Positions 20,046 through 31,035 of a DNA stretch of 64,000 nucleotides are shown in pieces (the stretch's first letter is position 1; the number at the start of each line of letters is the position of its first letter). Both the position numbers and the translations under genes were made by a program. Origin of the DNA: Apiosordaria backusii (Eukaryota; Ascomycota; Sordariomycetes; Sordariales; Lasiosphaeriaceae). The DNA lies in NCBI GenBank assembly GCA_030549205.1, contig JAUKTV010000018.1, positions 434,001-498,000 of the forward strand, read 5' to 3'. The notes below the pieces were generated by a model. The model was not told the DNA's origin. It saw nothing but the letters and a program-made list of their open reading frames with translations, and did no database searches.

Positions 20046-23010
20046 CTATCGAGCTGCAACATCTTGAATACGTCCGTCATCATCGACTCTAAACAGCGCC
20101 AATGCCATAGCATCTGAAAACATGGACCCAGGAGGCCGTTTGACGCTCAACATTCTCGTCAAGTTGATCGCTGGGTCTGGTGACACAGGACTGACTGACG
20201 CTGGGCCTGGCGACCTCGAGCGCCTAGCGGGAGACTGATACCCGCCTCCATTTCCTTTCATACCCGGCACATCCAGATTCTGCGAAAGATTGGGGTGTCG
20301 CCAGCGGTCATTAGAGCTCGCAGATGAGGCAGGTGATGGCAACACCCTCTCCTTCACAGCACTCCGCCTGCTTAAGGTGCCCGCCGACCTTTGTACGTTG
20401 CCGTTGGAGTTGGTAATCCCGAGACCGCCGTTCATGTTCAGACCTTCCATCTGAGAAGCCATTTGCCCGATTTCACCCGGAGGAGAGAGCGGGCGCTGCG
20501 GGCTGAGACCCCTGCCTCTCATCGGCGATTTGGACCTTTCTCCGTTCATTCTCATATTCTCATACATATTGGTCGGGCCAGGAGAAACTGCTCGAGAGGC
20601 ATCCTTTTTCCGGCTGTCTCTGTCCAGCAGTTTCCAAACGCTTTCAAGCCAGGCGACCTTCTCCATTGGCTTTGTCGAGCGAATGGGCAGAACTTCGGCT
20701 CCTGTCATTTCACGAGTTGGCCAAGGGAAGCTAACGGCCATCTCTCGGAGAGTTTGGCTCGTAAGTTGGCGGAGGACGATGCGGATTTGTGGCTCAATGT
20801 TTGCCTCAGGGGGGAAGTGCCTTTAACTGAGTGTTAGTAACGTTCGTTCAGTACCGTACATGATACTCAGGACAAGACATACCAGTCGCGGCGTTGCTCA
20901 AGGCGGCTAGCGATCTGTACCATAGCACCGACCAACCTGCAGTTCATTGTTAGCAATGTCGACTGAAACGAGAAAAAAAAAAAAAAAAGAAAAAAAAAAA
21001 AAAAAAAAGAAACTAGAATCCTTACCACTCAATGGCAACTTCGTCAGGAACAGACTTTGCGTTGTCCAACAGCCAACCCAGCATCTCAGGGGAGCCAGAC
21101 AGGTTCAAGATTGGAATACTCCGCTTGTCATGCTCCCGGTTTTGGAGTTTCATGATAAAGTCATTGTACTCTTTCATGGCTCTCAACTCCAAACCAGCAA
21201 ATTTGCCGCCCCTCAACGCGTGACAGATTTCATCACCCAAAGCGATACCGGCCTTGATGCCACTGTTTAAGCCGCGACCAGGCCAAAAGTGCACCGTCAT
21301 GGCCGCGTCACCTGCCACAGCAACAAGAGCATGCGGCCTGGTCACCGATGACGAGTCAGACAATGGCAGCATGTGAACACCCTCTCTCACGGCCTGGACA
21401 ACGATGGGAATCCGCACCACGTTGATAACTTCACTCTCCTTGAACCCAAACAGCTTTAGACCATCTTCAATCGCTTTCCACAACGCCGAGTTTCGGTCCT
21501 CGGACGGAGCAAAGACTCTGCCTTCGTCGAACCCCTCCGGGATACTCCCATCCGGCCTCCTCAGACAGGCAGGACGGCCAAAGTGAATCGGTTGGCCGTC
21601 CACGCTCACCATCTTGTGCCATTCCTCCTCGGTAAGTTGCATGTTGAGATAGCCCCGCCCATCGTGATCGCTGGCGTTTAGCAAGTACCTCGTCTGGCCC
21701 AGCGTCAAAAACATATTCAGGGGCTGGCTCCACGGAAGTCCATTCCTCGCTCCCCTGTCAAACGCCAATCCCAAGGCGTAACTTTTCCCTCTCTCCGTCT
21801 CATACCCGTCAAAATAACTCTTTCTCACCCAGGACGCTGCACCATCGGTACCAAGCAGCACATGAAAGTCACCGCACTTCCCTGCCGCCAACTCCTCTCG
21901 CGTGACGCCCGCGGCATGCAAATGAATCAACCCCGAGAACTCTTCCGTCTGGCAGTGCTTGAGGAACCGATCCTCGACCTTTCTGATCTGAATGTTGGCA
22001 CTCCCCGGCCACACCCTCTCCGGCCTGCCCGCAAACAGAGCCTCATACGACCTCGGCGAGAGCAAATTGGTAACGGTATCCTGAAGCGTGACGACCTGGT
22101 CCCGTCTCTTGGCCGTGGCGGGGTAGTCAACCTTGCCTTCTGGGGTGACGATCCACCTCCTTTCCCAGACGTGCACTTCCACTTTCCCTTTACCTCGCTC
22201 GGCGAGGGATATGGCTGATGCCAAGCCGGTAGGACCACCACCGATGATGCACACTTTCAGCCGGCCGGAGGGATACAAGAATCTGATCAGTTCTCCGGGG
22301 GGCAGCGGGGAGAGGTTTCTCTGGAGGGCGGGGTCGAAGAAGAAATCCAGCACGGCTCTGGCCCGGTCGGTGTACGGGTTTTCAGGGACGCGAGCTTTGA
22401 TGAGCATGAACCGGACCGCTTGGAGCAGCGGGGTGATGCTGAAGGATGCGTGGCGGTTGCGGTAGAGAAGATTTTGGATGGCATAAGCCAGGGCGGGCAC
22501 GGTCTTGTTGTAAGATGGGTCGCCAAGGATGGCTCTCAGCTTGTTGATGGTGGCGGTATCGCCGCTCATGGAGACGATTCGAAGAAGGAAAATACGGGCT
22601 CGTTCGATGTCTGACCTGGAAACATCTTCAGCTCCCCAGGCATCTTGATAGACTTTGGGGAACAGGATGGCGTCTTCATCTTCAGGTCTTGCGCCATTAT
22701 TTGAAGGGCTCCCGGAAGGTCCTGTTGCCGGGGTTGAAGACGGAGTGATTTGGACGGAAGGTGGCGGAGATGCGAAGGGTGAAGAGGAGAAGCTGGCGCT
22801 GAGACGATCGCGTAATCTGGTACCGCTTGGTGGGCTCAAGGCCTTGCCTCCTCCCAACATTCTGGCTGCTGGTTGCTGTTTGCGCTTGGATCGAGCTGCG
22901 AAGAACGGTTGACCACACTCGTCGGGGAACAAAGAAGGTTGGGGTGGTTGTTTTGAATGAGAATCTGATGATGATGTTAGCAAAAGGGAGGTTGACAGTT
23001 TAGTCGGCAT
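20046..23010 (-). CDS. Large FAD-dependent monooxygenase-like protein
   Basis: Exons 23010-21026, 20936-20883 and 20820-20046 give 937 residues. A Ser/Pro-rich N-terminus precedes a helical region (DIERARIFLLRIVSMSGD); the FAD-binding Rossmann motif KVCIIGGGPTGLASAISLAERG lies near residue 255, and the second FAD motif VAVAGDAAMTVHFWPGRGLNSG near 575, as in UbiH/MICAL-type hydroxylases. The 54-nt middle exon is phase-locked on both sides (Trp codons split at each junction). The final exon ends in a Ser/Arg-rich tail with SPMRGRGLSPQRPLSPP and RRSRSPGPASVSPVSP, possible phosphorylation sites. Conserved-looking, not a small secondary-metabolism enzyme; substrate unknown. The first intron holds a long poly-T tract on the coding strand. 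Confidence 0.85.
20973..21008 (+). repeat. Poly-A/G tract inside an intron
   Basis: About 35 nt almost entirely A with one interrupting G, lying in intron 1 (20937-21025) of the FAD protein gene; on the coding strand it is a poly-T tract between donor and acceptor. Confidence 0.9.
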
Positions 23011-24951
23011 CTTGACAGCGGTCTGTCGGGTGTTTGTTTCAAGAGAAAGATGTCTCCAAGTGAGTCGGCCAACAACTAACTGAGAAGATTACTTACAGGT
23101 AATATCTATAGTTGCTTCAGAGTCGTACTTATTCTACAATTTCGGTTGGGCTTGCTGCATCAACACTGGCAAAATCAGGCCGTGATTTGGCTGATGGTGT
23201 CAGGTGCCTGAAAATGCCAGATCAGATCAACACGTACCTTAGCGTGGCACGACTGAACGGAAATGTGGGTAAGGTATCAACCCAAGACAAAGAGCGGAAA
23301 CAAAGAGGTTCTCGTCTGATTTTCCGGTCTCTCTTGCCGCGTTCCAGAAAGATGGGGAAGCACGCCTACCGTAATTATGGCTGGATTAATTAGCAACTGT
23401 CGGGTACGAAGAAACCTTCTGGCCCTTCCCACACACCCATGTTCCATGATCTGTGATGGCTGGGATGGCTGGTTCCGGGAATCTCGCCAACCACCTTGGC
23501 GGGTAATGAGCCTTCCGGCTGCAGCACGGGTCCGTTCTTAGTGCATATAGTACAGTAAGTTTCAGTTTTGCCAAAGACTGGCTTTAATGCCATGAATCGC
23601 AACAGCTCAAAAGAAACAAGCATCTGACCGCCAGATGGCTTGTGGTGACTTCGGTGCAGCAGAGGCTGTGCTTTTGATCGTGAGTCTGGCTGTCGGATTT
23701 GTGAGTCCGATGTGTGATGTGGCAGAAGGTACCTAAGGTAGCCATGGAGCTTTTGTCTGTGGCGTCAAGCATCGAGAACTGGTTGTCCAAAGTTGGGGTA
23801 GTATTGAAAACTGGATGCACAGTTGAGTTGTGGCACCAACACACTCGACCAGTCAAAAGTCCGTAAAGTGCTGAGGGAGAAGCAACTGCATGAGTGTGGC
23901 TTTGCATTTTCCTGTGTGTTTGCCATGCTGGTGCAGTTTCACCGCAAGACAGAATCTGATAGGTCTTGATAGCTGTCACTCTAGACTCACGTTGAAATGC
24001 CACTTGTTTCATTGCGGGACAGCTGGCCGGATCTGCGCCCGGCTCACCACCCATCCATGCCAAGATGGGCTTGGCTTGTGTGGCTTGGAATCCGACCTCT
24101 TGAGTGGTGAGACAACAAACGGCTGCAAGGCTGTCTCCACCACCCGGCTCTTAGCGTCTTGTTTGCCGCTTGGTGGTCATTTTGAGGTGCTGACCCTGTC
24201 ATGTTGAGAACTGACTGGAGGGTGGTCATTTTCATGTCGGCAACAGACTCAACTATAAGCAGTGCATGCATCATGTTGACAAGAGATTCTGGTCTAGATG
24301 TCCATCGTAGGTGGATGTCACCATTAATGGGCGTAAAGCATACGGCCACCGCGCCTATCCGTACTACTTAGGGTACTACTTAGGTTGCGGGGAATAAGCG
24401 CAGTGGCACAAGTGTTGGGGGTCCGGGGCCGGCGCTTAGATGTTCTAATTTTACCTAGCAGGGTAACCCACCAGTCACAATCACCTGCCTCCGCCACCAT
24501 TGTTGTCTGGTGACGAGAAAGTCCTGCTGTAACAGCATGTAAATATTGATGCACCACCTCCTAGTTGTCCAACTTTTTGGAGGCCATGCTTCTGATCAGC
24601 CCCGGCCAGGAAATCCTTTGTTTGTGTCCGCTAGTAAACAGAATACGTTATTTCACAGGAATCCCCATTCTATCATGTCGGTTCACATATGTGTTGTTCA
24701 TGAAGTCGCACTCATGCTGCTGTTGATCGAAGGTGCCTTACCTAGGTATGTCTATCGATTAAGGGTAATAAGGGGGGATTAAGGGGGTACTCTGCGCTCC
24801 GCATTATTACCATGTCTATCTTCTCTAAGAAAATCTCCAAGCCGTTTGGAATAGTACCAAATGTTGTTTTTCCATTTCAATTCCTAGCCGTCCGACACTT
24901 AAAGATGTCTTCATCATCATGCTTTCCAGGTTCCCATATTCGTTGAGCACT
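23011..24951. other. Long intergenic region
   Basis: About 1.9 kb without a supported gene. Short frames have no domain-like features. Contains AGGTACCT at 23727-23734, a tandem GTACTACTTAGG pair near 24358-24383 and the palindrome TACCTAGGTA at 24739-24748. Confidence 0.5.
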
Positions 24952-25835
24952 CTAAAATTGATCTTGCTCACGTTGGCCCGCCCACTGCGTATTAGCAGGG
25001 TAATCCTGACCATCCACAGGAACACCGCAAACCCATCTCTTCGTCCTGGATCCCTCGTTGTAAGTGTTGCCGCCCTCATGATGCCGGCAGACAAACGGCC
25101 CGTCCTTGCATTTATGCTGGGTCCCAAGCCCACTCCCACACTGAGTTGACTTCCGGTATTGGTATGCCAGGCCAGTAACATCGATCTTCCACCAGTCGCG
25201 ATAATGCTTGAGCTGGACGACGGGATTTGTCAGTCCCTCGCCTTCGTCTCCGTCTTTCTTAGTAAATGTGACACTGAATGTGACAGTACAGGTTAGCCAG
25301 ACCGCCCTTTCCCAACGGTAGCACAAGAACAGCCAGCTTGATCATACCTGAAGTCACCAAGTCTGGGGTCGGTAAAATACTGCCTCCCTCCAACAAAGCA
25401 CACATTCCAATCAGCTCTGTCGGGGTTGTAATGCATCTCGCCCCCTTCCTTGCAAGTGACAGAAACGTAGCAGTTCCCACCATCGCGAGTCGTCATGTAC
25501 AAGTAACAAAAGTTGGGGACCTCTTCCCAGTGCTGTTGCGGCCATGTTAGCCGTGTCTCACACCACTCCAACAATCGAAATGCTCAGAAGTTGCATACCC
25601 AGAGATTGGTGTCATCAAAGGCAGTTTTGTCGATTGCCTCGAAGATGGCTTTGAAGATATCTGCTTTTCCGCGTTTCTCAAGTTGTATAGTTGAACCGCG
25701 AGGGACGAGAGAAGAGTCCTCTCTTGGGATAAGCCGAATGGCATTTGAGGAGGAAGCTCCAGGAGACTCTACCGCCGCTCCTGATATCAGGGTAGTGAAG
25801 AGCGCCAGAGCGCTGAAGATGGGTTTCGCGGTCAT
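24952..25835 (-). CDS. Small secreted cysteine-containing protein
   Basis: Exons 25835-25599, 25532-25348 and 25273-24952 give 247 residues; introns are 66 and 74 nt with GTATGC/ACAG and GTATGA/TTCAG ends and matching phases. I chose the inner methionine MTAKPIFSALALFTTLISGAA because it starts a clean signal peptide. A propeptide-like stretch ends in QLEKRG, a possible Kex2 (Lys-Arg) site at about residue 46. The mature part has about ten Cys, several aromatic residues (NFCYLYM, HYRDWWKIDV) and a C-terminal GQREQDQF. No known enzyme family recognised. The profile (short, secreted, Cys-containing, dibasic processing) is effector-like or antimicrobial-like, but that is inference. Confidence 0.8.
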
Positions 25836-26732
25836 GATAACGCTTGAAGGTAGTGAATAGCCTGAGGCCGGCACAGAGAGATGGAGGATACTTCACATTT
25901 CTACAAAGACGGGAAAGCCACTTTATAACCTCAAGCCTTTCGATTTCTCGCCGTGCCTATTTGTCCCAACTCATCTTGGATCCTACCTAAGTGCTTACAG
26001 TGAGCGCATGCTAGCTTGTCTGGGCACGCCAGCCCTGAGAGCAGTGTTGCTGGGATCAACCAAACGGCCCCTGAATCGCCCAATCAACAACCCCTGAGCG
26101 GAAATGAGCTAGGACGTGGCTCGCGAGCTGAAGCTCCTCTTTTGACGCCTGCCAAGACCACGAAACAATCATGATGATTCTACACTACACTGCTATGGCT
26201 ACAAGCTGCCAGTACCTTATTCTGTGAGGTAAGATGACAACAGACCAGTGTGTTGTCACTTATTGTCATCAATACATGGCCACCGGCGATTATTTCTCTG
26301 TCACCATTGGTGTCTGGTGGGCTGAACTCAAAGTCATCCAATCGACATTACCTACTATCCACCTTGCAGTTGGCAAGGATCGGAGTTTTGTAGAGGGCGG
26401 TGTGGTACGTTTCTGGCAGGCAGCACTGTTTTTGTGAAGATCCTTTTTGGTTTCTGAGGGCATGCATGATCAAATCAACACTCTGTGGTCCGAAAGATGG
26501 CCGGAATTACTTAAAAAAAACTTCACGCGCACATGCTTGGTACATCCAAAGGCCGCAATCATCGGGGAAGGAGCACGATACATTGGCAGGCAGGCACCAA
26601 ACTTAAGTAAATACGTTGACAAATAGAGGCATGGCCTTTTCGTTTTATGTAGCTAGATCAGCCAGAAATACAGCTGAGCTGAGAGATGATTACAACCTGT
26701 GGCCCCTTCAAACCCCTTTTTCAATCTTCAGT
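25836..26732. other. Intergenic region
   Basis: Flank between two genes for secreted proteins. No repeats or coding frames of note. Confidence 0.45.
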
Positions 26733-27365
26733 CTAGCATCTTGCGGTTTGGATAGCATACACAGTGGTGCAGCCGATGTTGTTGCAAGCATCAGGGTCGC
26801 TGCAGGGGAACGAAACAACGGCAGTGGGAAGAGCCCCATCACATCCGCAAGGACGAGTAAGGACGGAAGTGGTGGTGCACTGAGGGACAAAGCAGCTTCT
26901 GCACGCCGTGGCTGTCTGGGTAATTGTTGGGCAGGCGGCGCCACAGGGCTTGGTGAACGTCGAAACCGAGGTTTGGGTCACGGTGGCGGTGATGGTTTGC
27001 TTAACAGTCGATACGGCAGTGGTGGCACTTGTGACGGTGCGGGTCGCAGTCGCAGTCGTAGTGCTCACGGTAGTGATGGTGCGGACGACAGTAACACTGA
27101 CGGTCGAGGCTGGGGGAGCAGGGAGGGTGAGCGTCGACGTCGCTGTCGCTGTTGTGGTCTTGACATCGGTCTCAGTCTTTGTGACAGTAGCTGTTACCGT
27201 TTCTGTTGGAAGACCAGGCCGTCCAGTTCTGACGGTGGACGGCGTCAAGGTAATTTGGCCCAGGATGCCGCTGTCTCATGGTTAGTAAAGTACATAACAA
27301 GGAATTTGAGAGATGGTAACACACCTGGCGGCGAGGCCGAGGATGAGAACAACATTGGAAAGCAT
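26733..27365 (-). CDS. Small secreted Thr/Val-rich protein with C-terminal cysteines
   Basis: Exons 27365-27325 and 27270-26733 join across a 54-nt intron (GTGTGT...ACTAAC...ACAG) to give 192 residues. Exon 1 encodes most of a signal peptide (MLSNVVLILGLAA). The centre (about residues 30-110) is dense in Thr, Val and Ala in alternating pattern (TVTATVTKTETDVKTT), suited to O-glycosylation. The last 70 residues contain about ten Cys (CGAACP, CRSCFVPQC, CGCDG, CSDPDACNNIGC). This resembles fungal cell-wall or surface proteins. No GPI-type hydrophobic tail is seen, as it ends in TARC. The overlapping plus-strand frame is a shadow. Lies next to another secreted-protein gene on the same strand. 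Confidence 0.78.
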
Positions 27366-28087
27366 TTTGAAATGACTGAGAAAAGGAGACTGGTATCTTG
27401 AGAAAAAAGAAAACTGTGCTGAGAAGAGCTCGCTATAAGGTAGGTCATGACGCCATGAACCAAAAGACTCTTTATAGTTCGTGTCAACGACAACTGTGCA
27501 TGCTGTCAAGTCAACAGAGTGAAGCCAGACTCTTGGCGTTGGCAAACAAGCTGACTTTGCATATTGAATTATATTTCTCGGAGCGTCCGCATTCAGCAAA
27601 GGGCCACTCGTGTTGCTATAAGAGGGCACTCAGGGAGCATTAGACGAGCCGGTATAACCTGGTCGTTGGGTTCTTGTTTATTTTCTGGTCTGTTCTTTGT
27701 GTGTCTTCTGGTCCACATCGCACTTGGGATTGATCAGGAGCCAATCACAGTTGTTACAGGTACTCCAGAGTAAGCTGTTGTATGCCGTTTATATTGCCGT
27801 TGCAACCACGACGCTGATTTTGGGGCGGACCCTTCGTCAAGACAATTAAGCGGCTAATATACCCGCTCCCGTTTCCAGGAACCCAGAAGGCTGTTTAATA
27901 TGTACAGCTGCTATAAATACTAATGCAACATCTTAGGAGTTGCAGTTAGCTGTAGTGTCCTGCCTGGGAGGGTCCGTGTTAGGTACCGAGAGAATCACAC
28001 ATCGATTCCATCCGATCAGTCTTGGTTAACAACATATGCCATTTGGTCCCGACATCGGCATTGATTTTGCCAGTTTTGACACTGTTT
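27366..28087. other. Intergenic region
   Basis: Upstream region of the Thr-rich gene and downstream flank of the kinase-like gene; nothing else seen. Confidence 0.45.
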
Positions 28088-29318
28088 CTACGCAAACTGA
28101 CCATTTGCAAGAAGCACTTTCCTCTTATTTTCTGGAAGCCCCAATTCACGCGATGATGGGCGCTGCCACGCCATAGAAGGTTGACCAGCCATAATCAACC
28201 GCTGCCGCATCTCAGACTCCTTGAGGACCCGGTGAAACTCGGACACGCCGGCGTCTAGATCCACCTCGGGGTCCTTATCCCATACTTCCGCAGCAAGGAG
28301 TTGGGCGCCGTCTACCTCGTACGGGCTCTCGCAGTCAAGAACTTCGCCGAGATTCCGAGTGATTACGTCAGACATTGCGACGACTGCCAGGTCAACATCG
28401 CTGATTTCTGGCTTCTCGCCAAGTGGAAATGCCGATTTGAAGTCGAAGAGTAAGAGGTTGTCGGTTTCAGCATCGATCAGGACGTTCCATGACAAGATAT
28501 CACTGTGGATAATGCCCAGCTCGAGGTTGAGGTAATCAATCGTCTGTTACGCTCAACATTTACGGTTAGCCTCATGAATCAGATCGGGGTAAATAACCGG
28601 CGAAGGAAGAAGGAGAAAGGCAATCAAAAGACTGGTTGGGGAAGGACTAACCTCTATCAGTTGGTGTAAGTACTTCAACTTGAATAGCCGTGACTTGGAA
28701 TCATCGACGGTACCGCCTAGAATGAAGTCGGTAGTAAAGCCGACCACTTTTTCGAACCCCCTTGACTGTCTCGGTGACGAGGCGATCACAAGACACGATG
28801 TTTGGGTGAGGGCCACGAGAGTGAATGCCAATAACGCAGTTAATCTCCTCCCAAAAAGGTCCAATGTTGTTTTCGTGAACAAGATACTTGAACGCCACCT
28901 CCTTCTTGTGACCTTCGGCAACTTCGTAGGCTACACGGTCGACTTGGAGTCCTAGACGGTCAAGCTCGATAAGGTCTGAGCGGCGAATTGTCGGTAGATC
29001 AGGTGAAAATTTATCCCTAGTCCAGTAGCATGGAATCATGGTGTAGTCATCTTCAACCTGGGAGCCCTGATCAATGAGTTCGTTGCCGTCAGAACTGACC
29101 TGAATACAGACTGACTCAGAATGTACGGCTCCACTGTCGAGATGCTTCGCCATGGTCTCAAAAATAAAGTCCTCATCTCTGATGTCCTCGGTCATAGATA
29201 TTTTTATCGCACGCCGCTGGTCAAAGTCGAAGACTAGTGCAAAGCGACCTCTCGGGGTCCAACCGAACTTGCTCGAGGTAAAGCGCTGGTCCGGATCACA
29301 ATTCTCGAAGAAGCCCAT
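28088..29318 (-). pseudogene. Protein kinase-like gene with one-base frameshift
   Basis: The N-terminal part (MGFFENCDPDQRF...) leads into kinase-like blocks: Lys in EVAFKYLVHE, a likely C-helix Glu, and PHPNIVSCDRLVTETVKG. At the five-C run 28757-28761 (five G on the coding strand) the frame shifts; GFEKVVGFTTDFILGGT continues one base out. After a 108-nt intron (28651-28544, GTTAGT...AACAG) the catalytic loop LGIIHSDILSWNVLI follows with HxD and Asn in place, then LLLFDFKSAF where the usual DFG is DFK. The upstream reading ends shortly after the shift, so as written the kinase is truncated. Similar degenerate kinase-like proteins are common in Pezizomycotina. A single homopolymer sequencing error would make it intact. 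Confidence 0.7.
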
Positions 29319-31035
29319 AATGCTCGCTGTTTACCCGAAATTAAAGGGTAGAGGGTGAGTAATGAAGAGGTCCTGATGGAAACCTGTGGTGTTTGTAGAT
29401 GGAAAGAGACTGAGAAAAATGGTATGTCTTAGCATGAGAGAGGCTAGACTTGCTGCCAGCGATGGGAGATGCCCTGTTGTTAAGGTAGGTAGGTAGGTAG
29501 GTAAGCAGGAAGGCGTGTTAAAAATACAAGCGAAAACCTGCGCTAATCGTGCGCGCACAGCGGGCTACCTGGTATTTTTCCCACAGCACATGACCTCGCC
29601 CCAGAGGATCAAGATAGTGACTCATGACCAACATACATACTTCCCCACCTACTTTATTAGATATCGACGCCCAACCCCTCATTATAACCCCACCGTATTT
29701 ACAGTGTACGCCATAACTGACACCGCCAGCTCCTTGATGCTCGGACTCTTGACCGACCGCTGCCATCCCATGCCTGAACCCCTGAGCCACTGAGCCCTAA
29801 CTCCTAAAGATGTAACCTTTGTTTAATAACTCCGTCCAATCTATATAATGATGTTGTGTTTTGTAGAAGAGTCTCTTGCTTTGGGAGTTCTATTCTGGTC
29901 TATATGGCGATGTCATTTGGGTATTGCTCGGTATGCCGTTGCTGAAACTGACCCCCTGTACCGCACAACAGATGATCCTGCAGGCTAACATTGTCGATAA
30001 GATGTATAAGACCCAAACTTTTGAGAGGTTCTAAGGCATTGGTAGGAATAAGAGGTTCTCCGACCTCACAGACCGTGCTAGAACATTTTTCCATGATCTC
30101 TGGTTTGGAATGTGGCCTGTAAGTTGATGATACGTTAATTCTGTTATGTTCAAGACTCAGGATAGACTGATGGCTTTTGGCCAAACGAACATACATCTTG
30201 TAACATTCAAATCCTGTCTGATCTGGCTCGTAACTTCTGGGCGGATTGGGATAAGATCAGGAGCTTTAAAGAGAATACGATCAAAGCAGTTATTCGAGAG
30301 GAAGTCTTCAAAACGTTGTTGGGTGAAAATCACAGTTCTTCGAGTGTAAGAAGTCGGTATCGTGCTTCTTGGAATTCAGCATGGTTGGGTTGGCGGGACA
30401 GGCAATCTTTTGAAGGCACCAAGTGGACAAGGCAGGAGCACACACCGAACGCGCTGAAGATTTTGTCATTTTGTTTCGTGTAGTTTGTGTTTTGTGTTCC
30501 TAAGATGCTTCAGTTTTCGGGGAAAGGTCAAGACTTTTGTGTTGGTAGCGTGTACTTTCGAGGGCTTAGTCAACAACATTATTGTGTTGGTCTTGCACAC
30601 TTTCAGGGGTAGCGCCAAGCCTTTTGTGCTGGAAGTGTGACTGAAGAGTTTAGAGCACTCAAGGTACTCTGTCGAGTGTTCAACACAGGTGTGGTGTGCC
30701 ATCTACTAATGCAACTCCAGCACAGATTTTGGATTATGCCTTACCTATCCATTTTGGGATGCAAGCTCACACAATTTCCTTGGCGTATGGTGATTGAAAC
30801 GGCCGGCCGTTCACCTGAGGCCATGTAAGCGCCAGCCTTCCCAAGCGGCCTGCAGCCACAGAGGGGTTCACTGTGTCACCGCTCCCACTTTCTTTTCGCT
30901 CTTGCAATCTTCAACTGCTGTTTGGACGGTTTGAACCTCACAATCTTTGCCGTTACACCTACGTCCCTGTCTTCAAAAATTTTTATAGGCATACCTTGAC
31001 CAAAGACTCCACGAAATCACCCAATACGGCGGTCA
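29319..31035. other. Long intergenic region
   Basis: About 1.7 kb with a (GGTA)5 microsatellite near 29484-29504 and no supported gene. The last 200 nt are promoter and leader of the zinc-finger-like gene. Confidence 0.5.

Noticed and set aside
23584..24063. A 159-codon minus-strand frame in the intergenic region
   Set aside because: No signal peptide, no domain-like composition, no phased introns and irregular codon use; more likely chance.
26616..27401. A 261-codon plus-strand frame
   Set aside because: Its Gly/Arg/Ser-rich sequence is the antisense shadow of the Thr/Val-rich secreted protein, which has a signal peptide and a phased intron.
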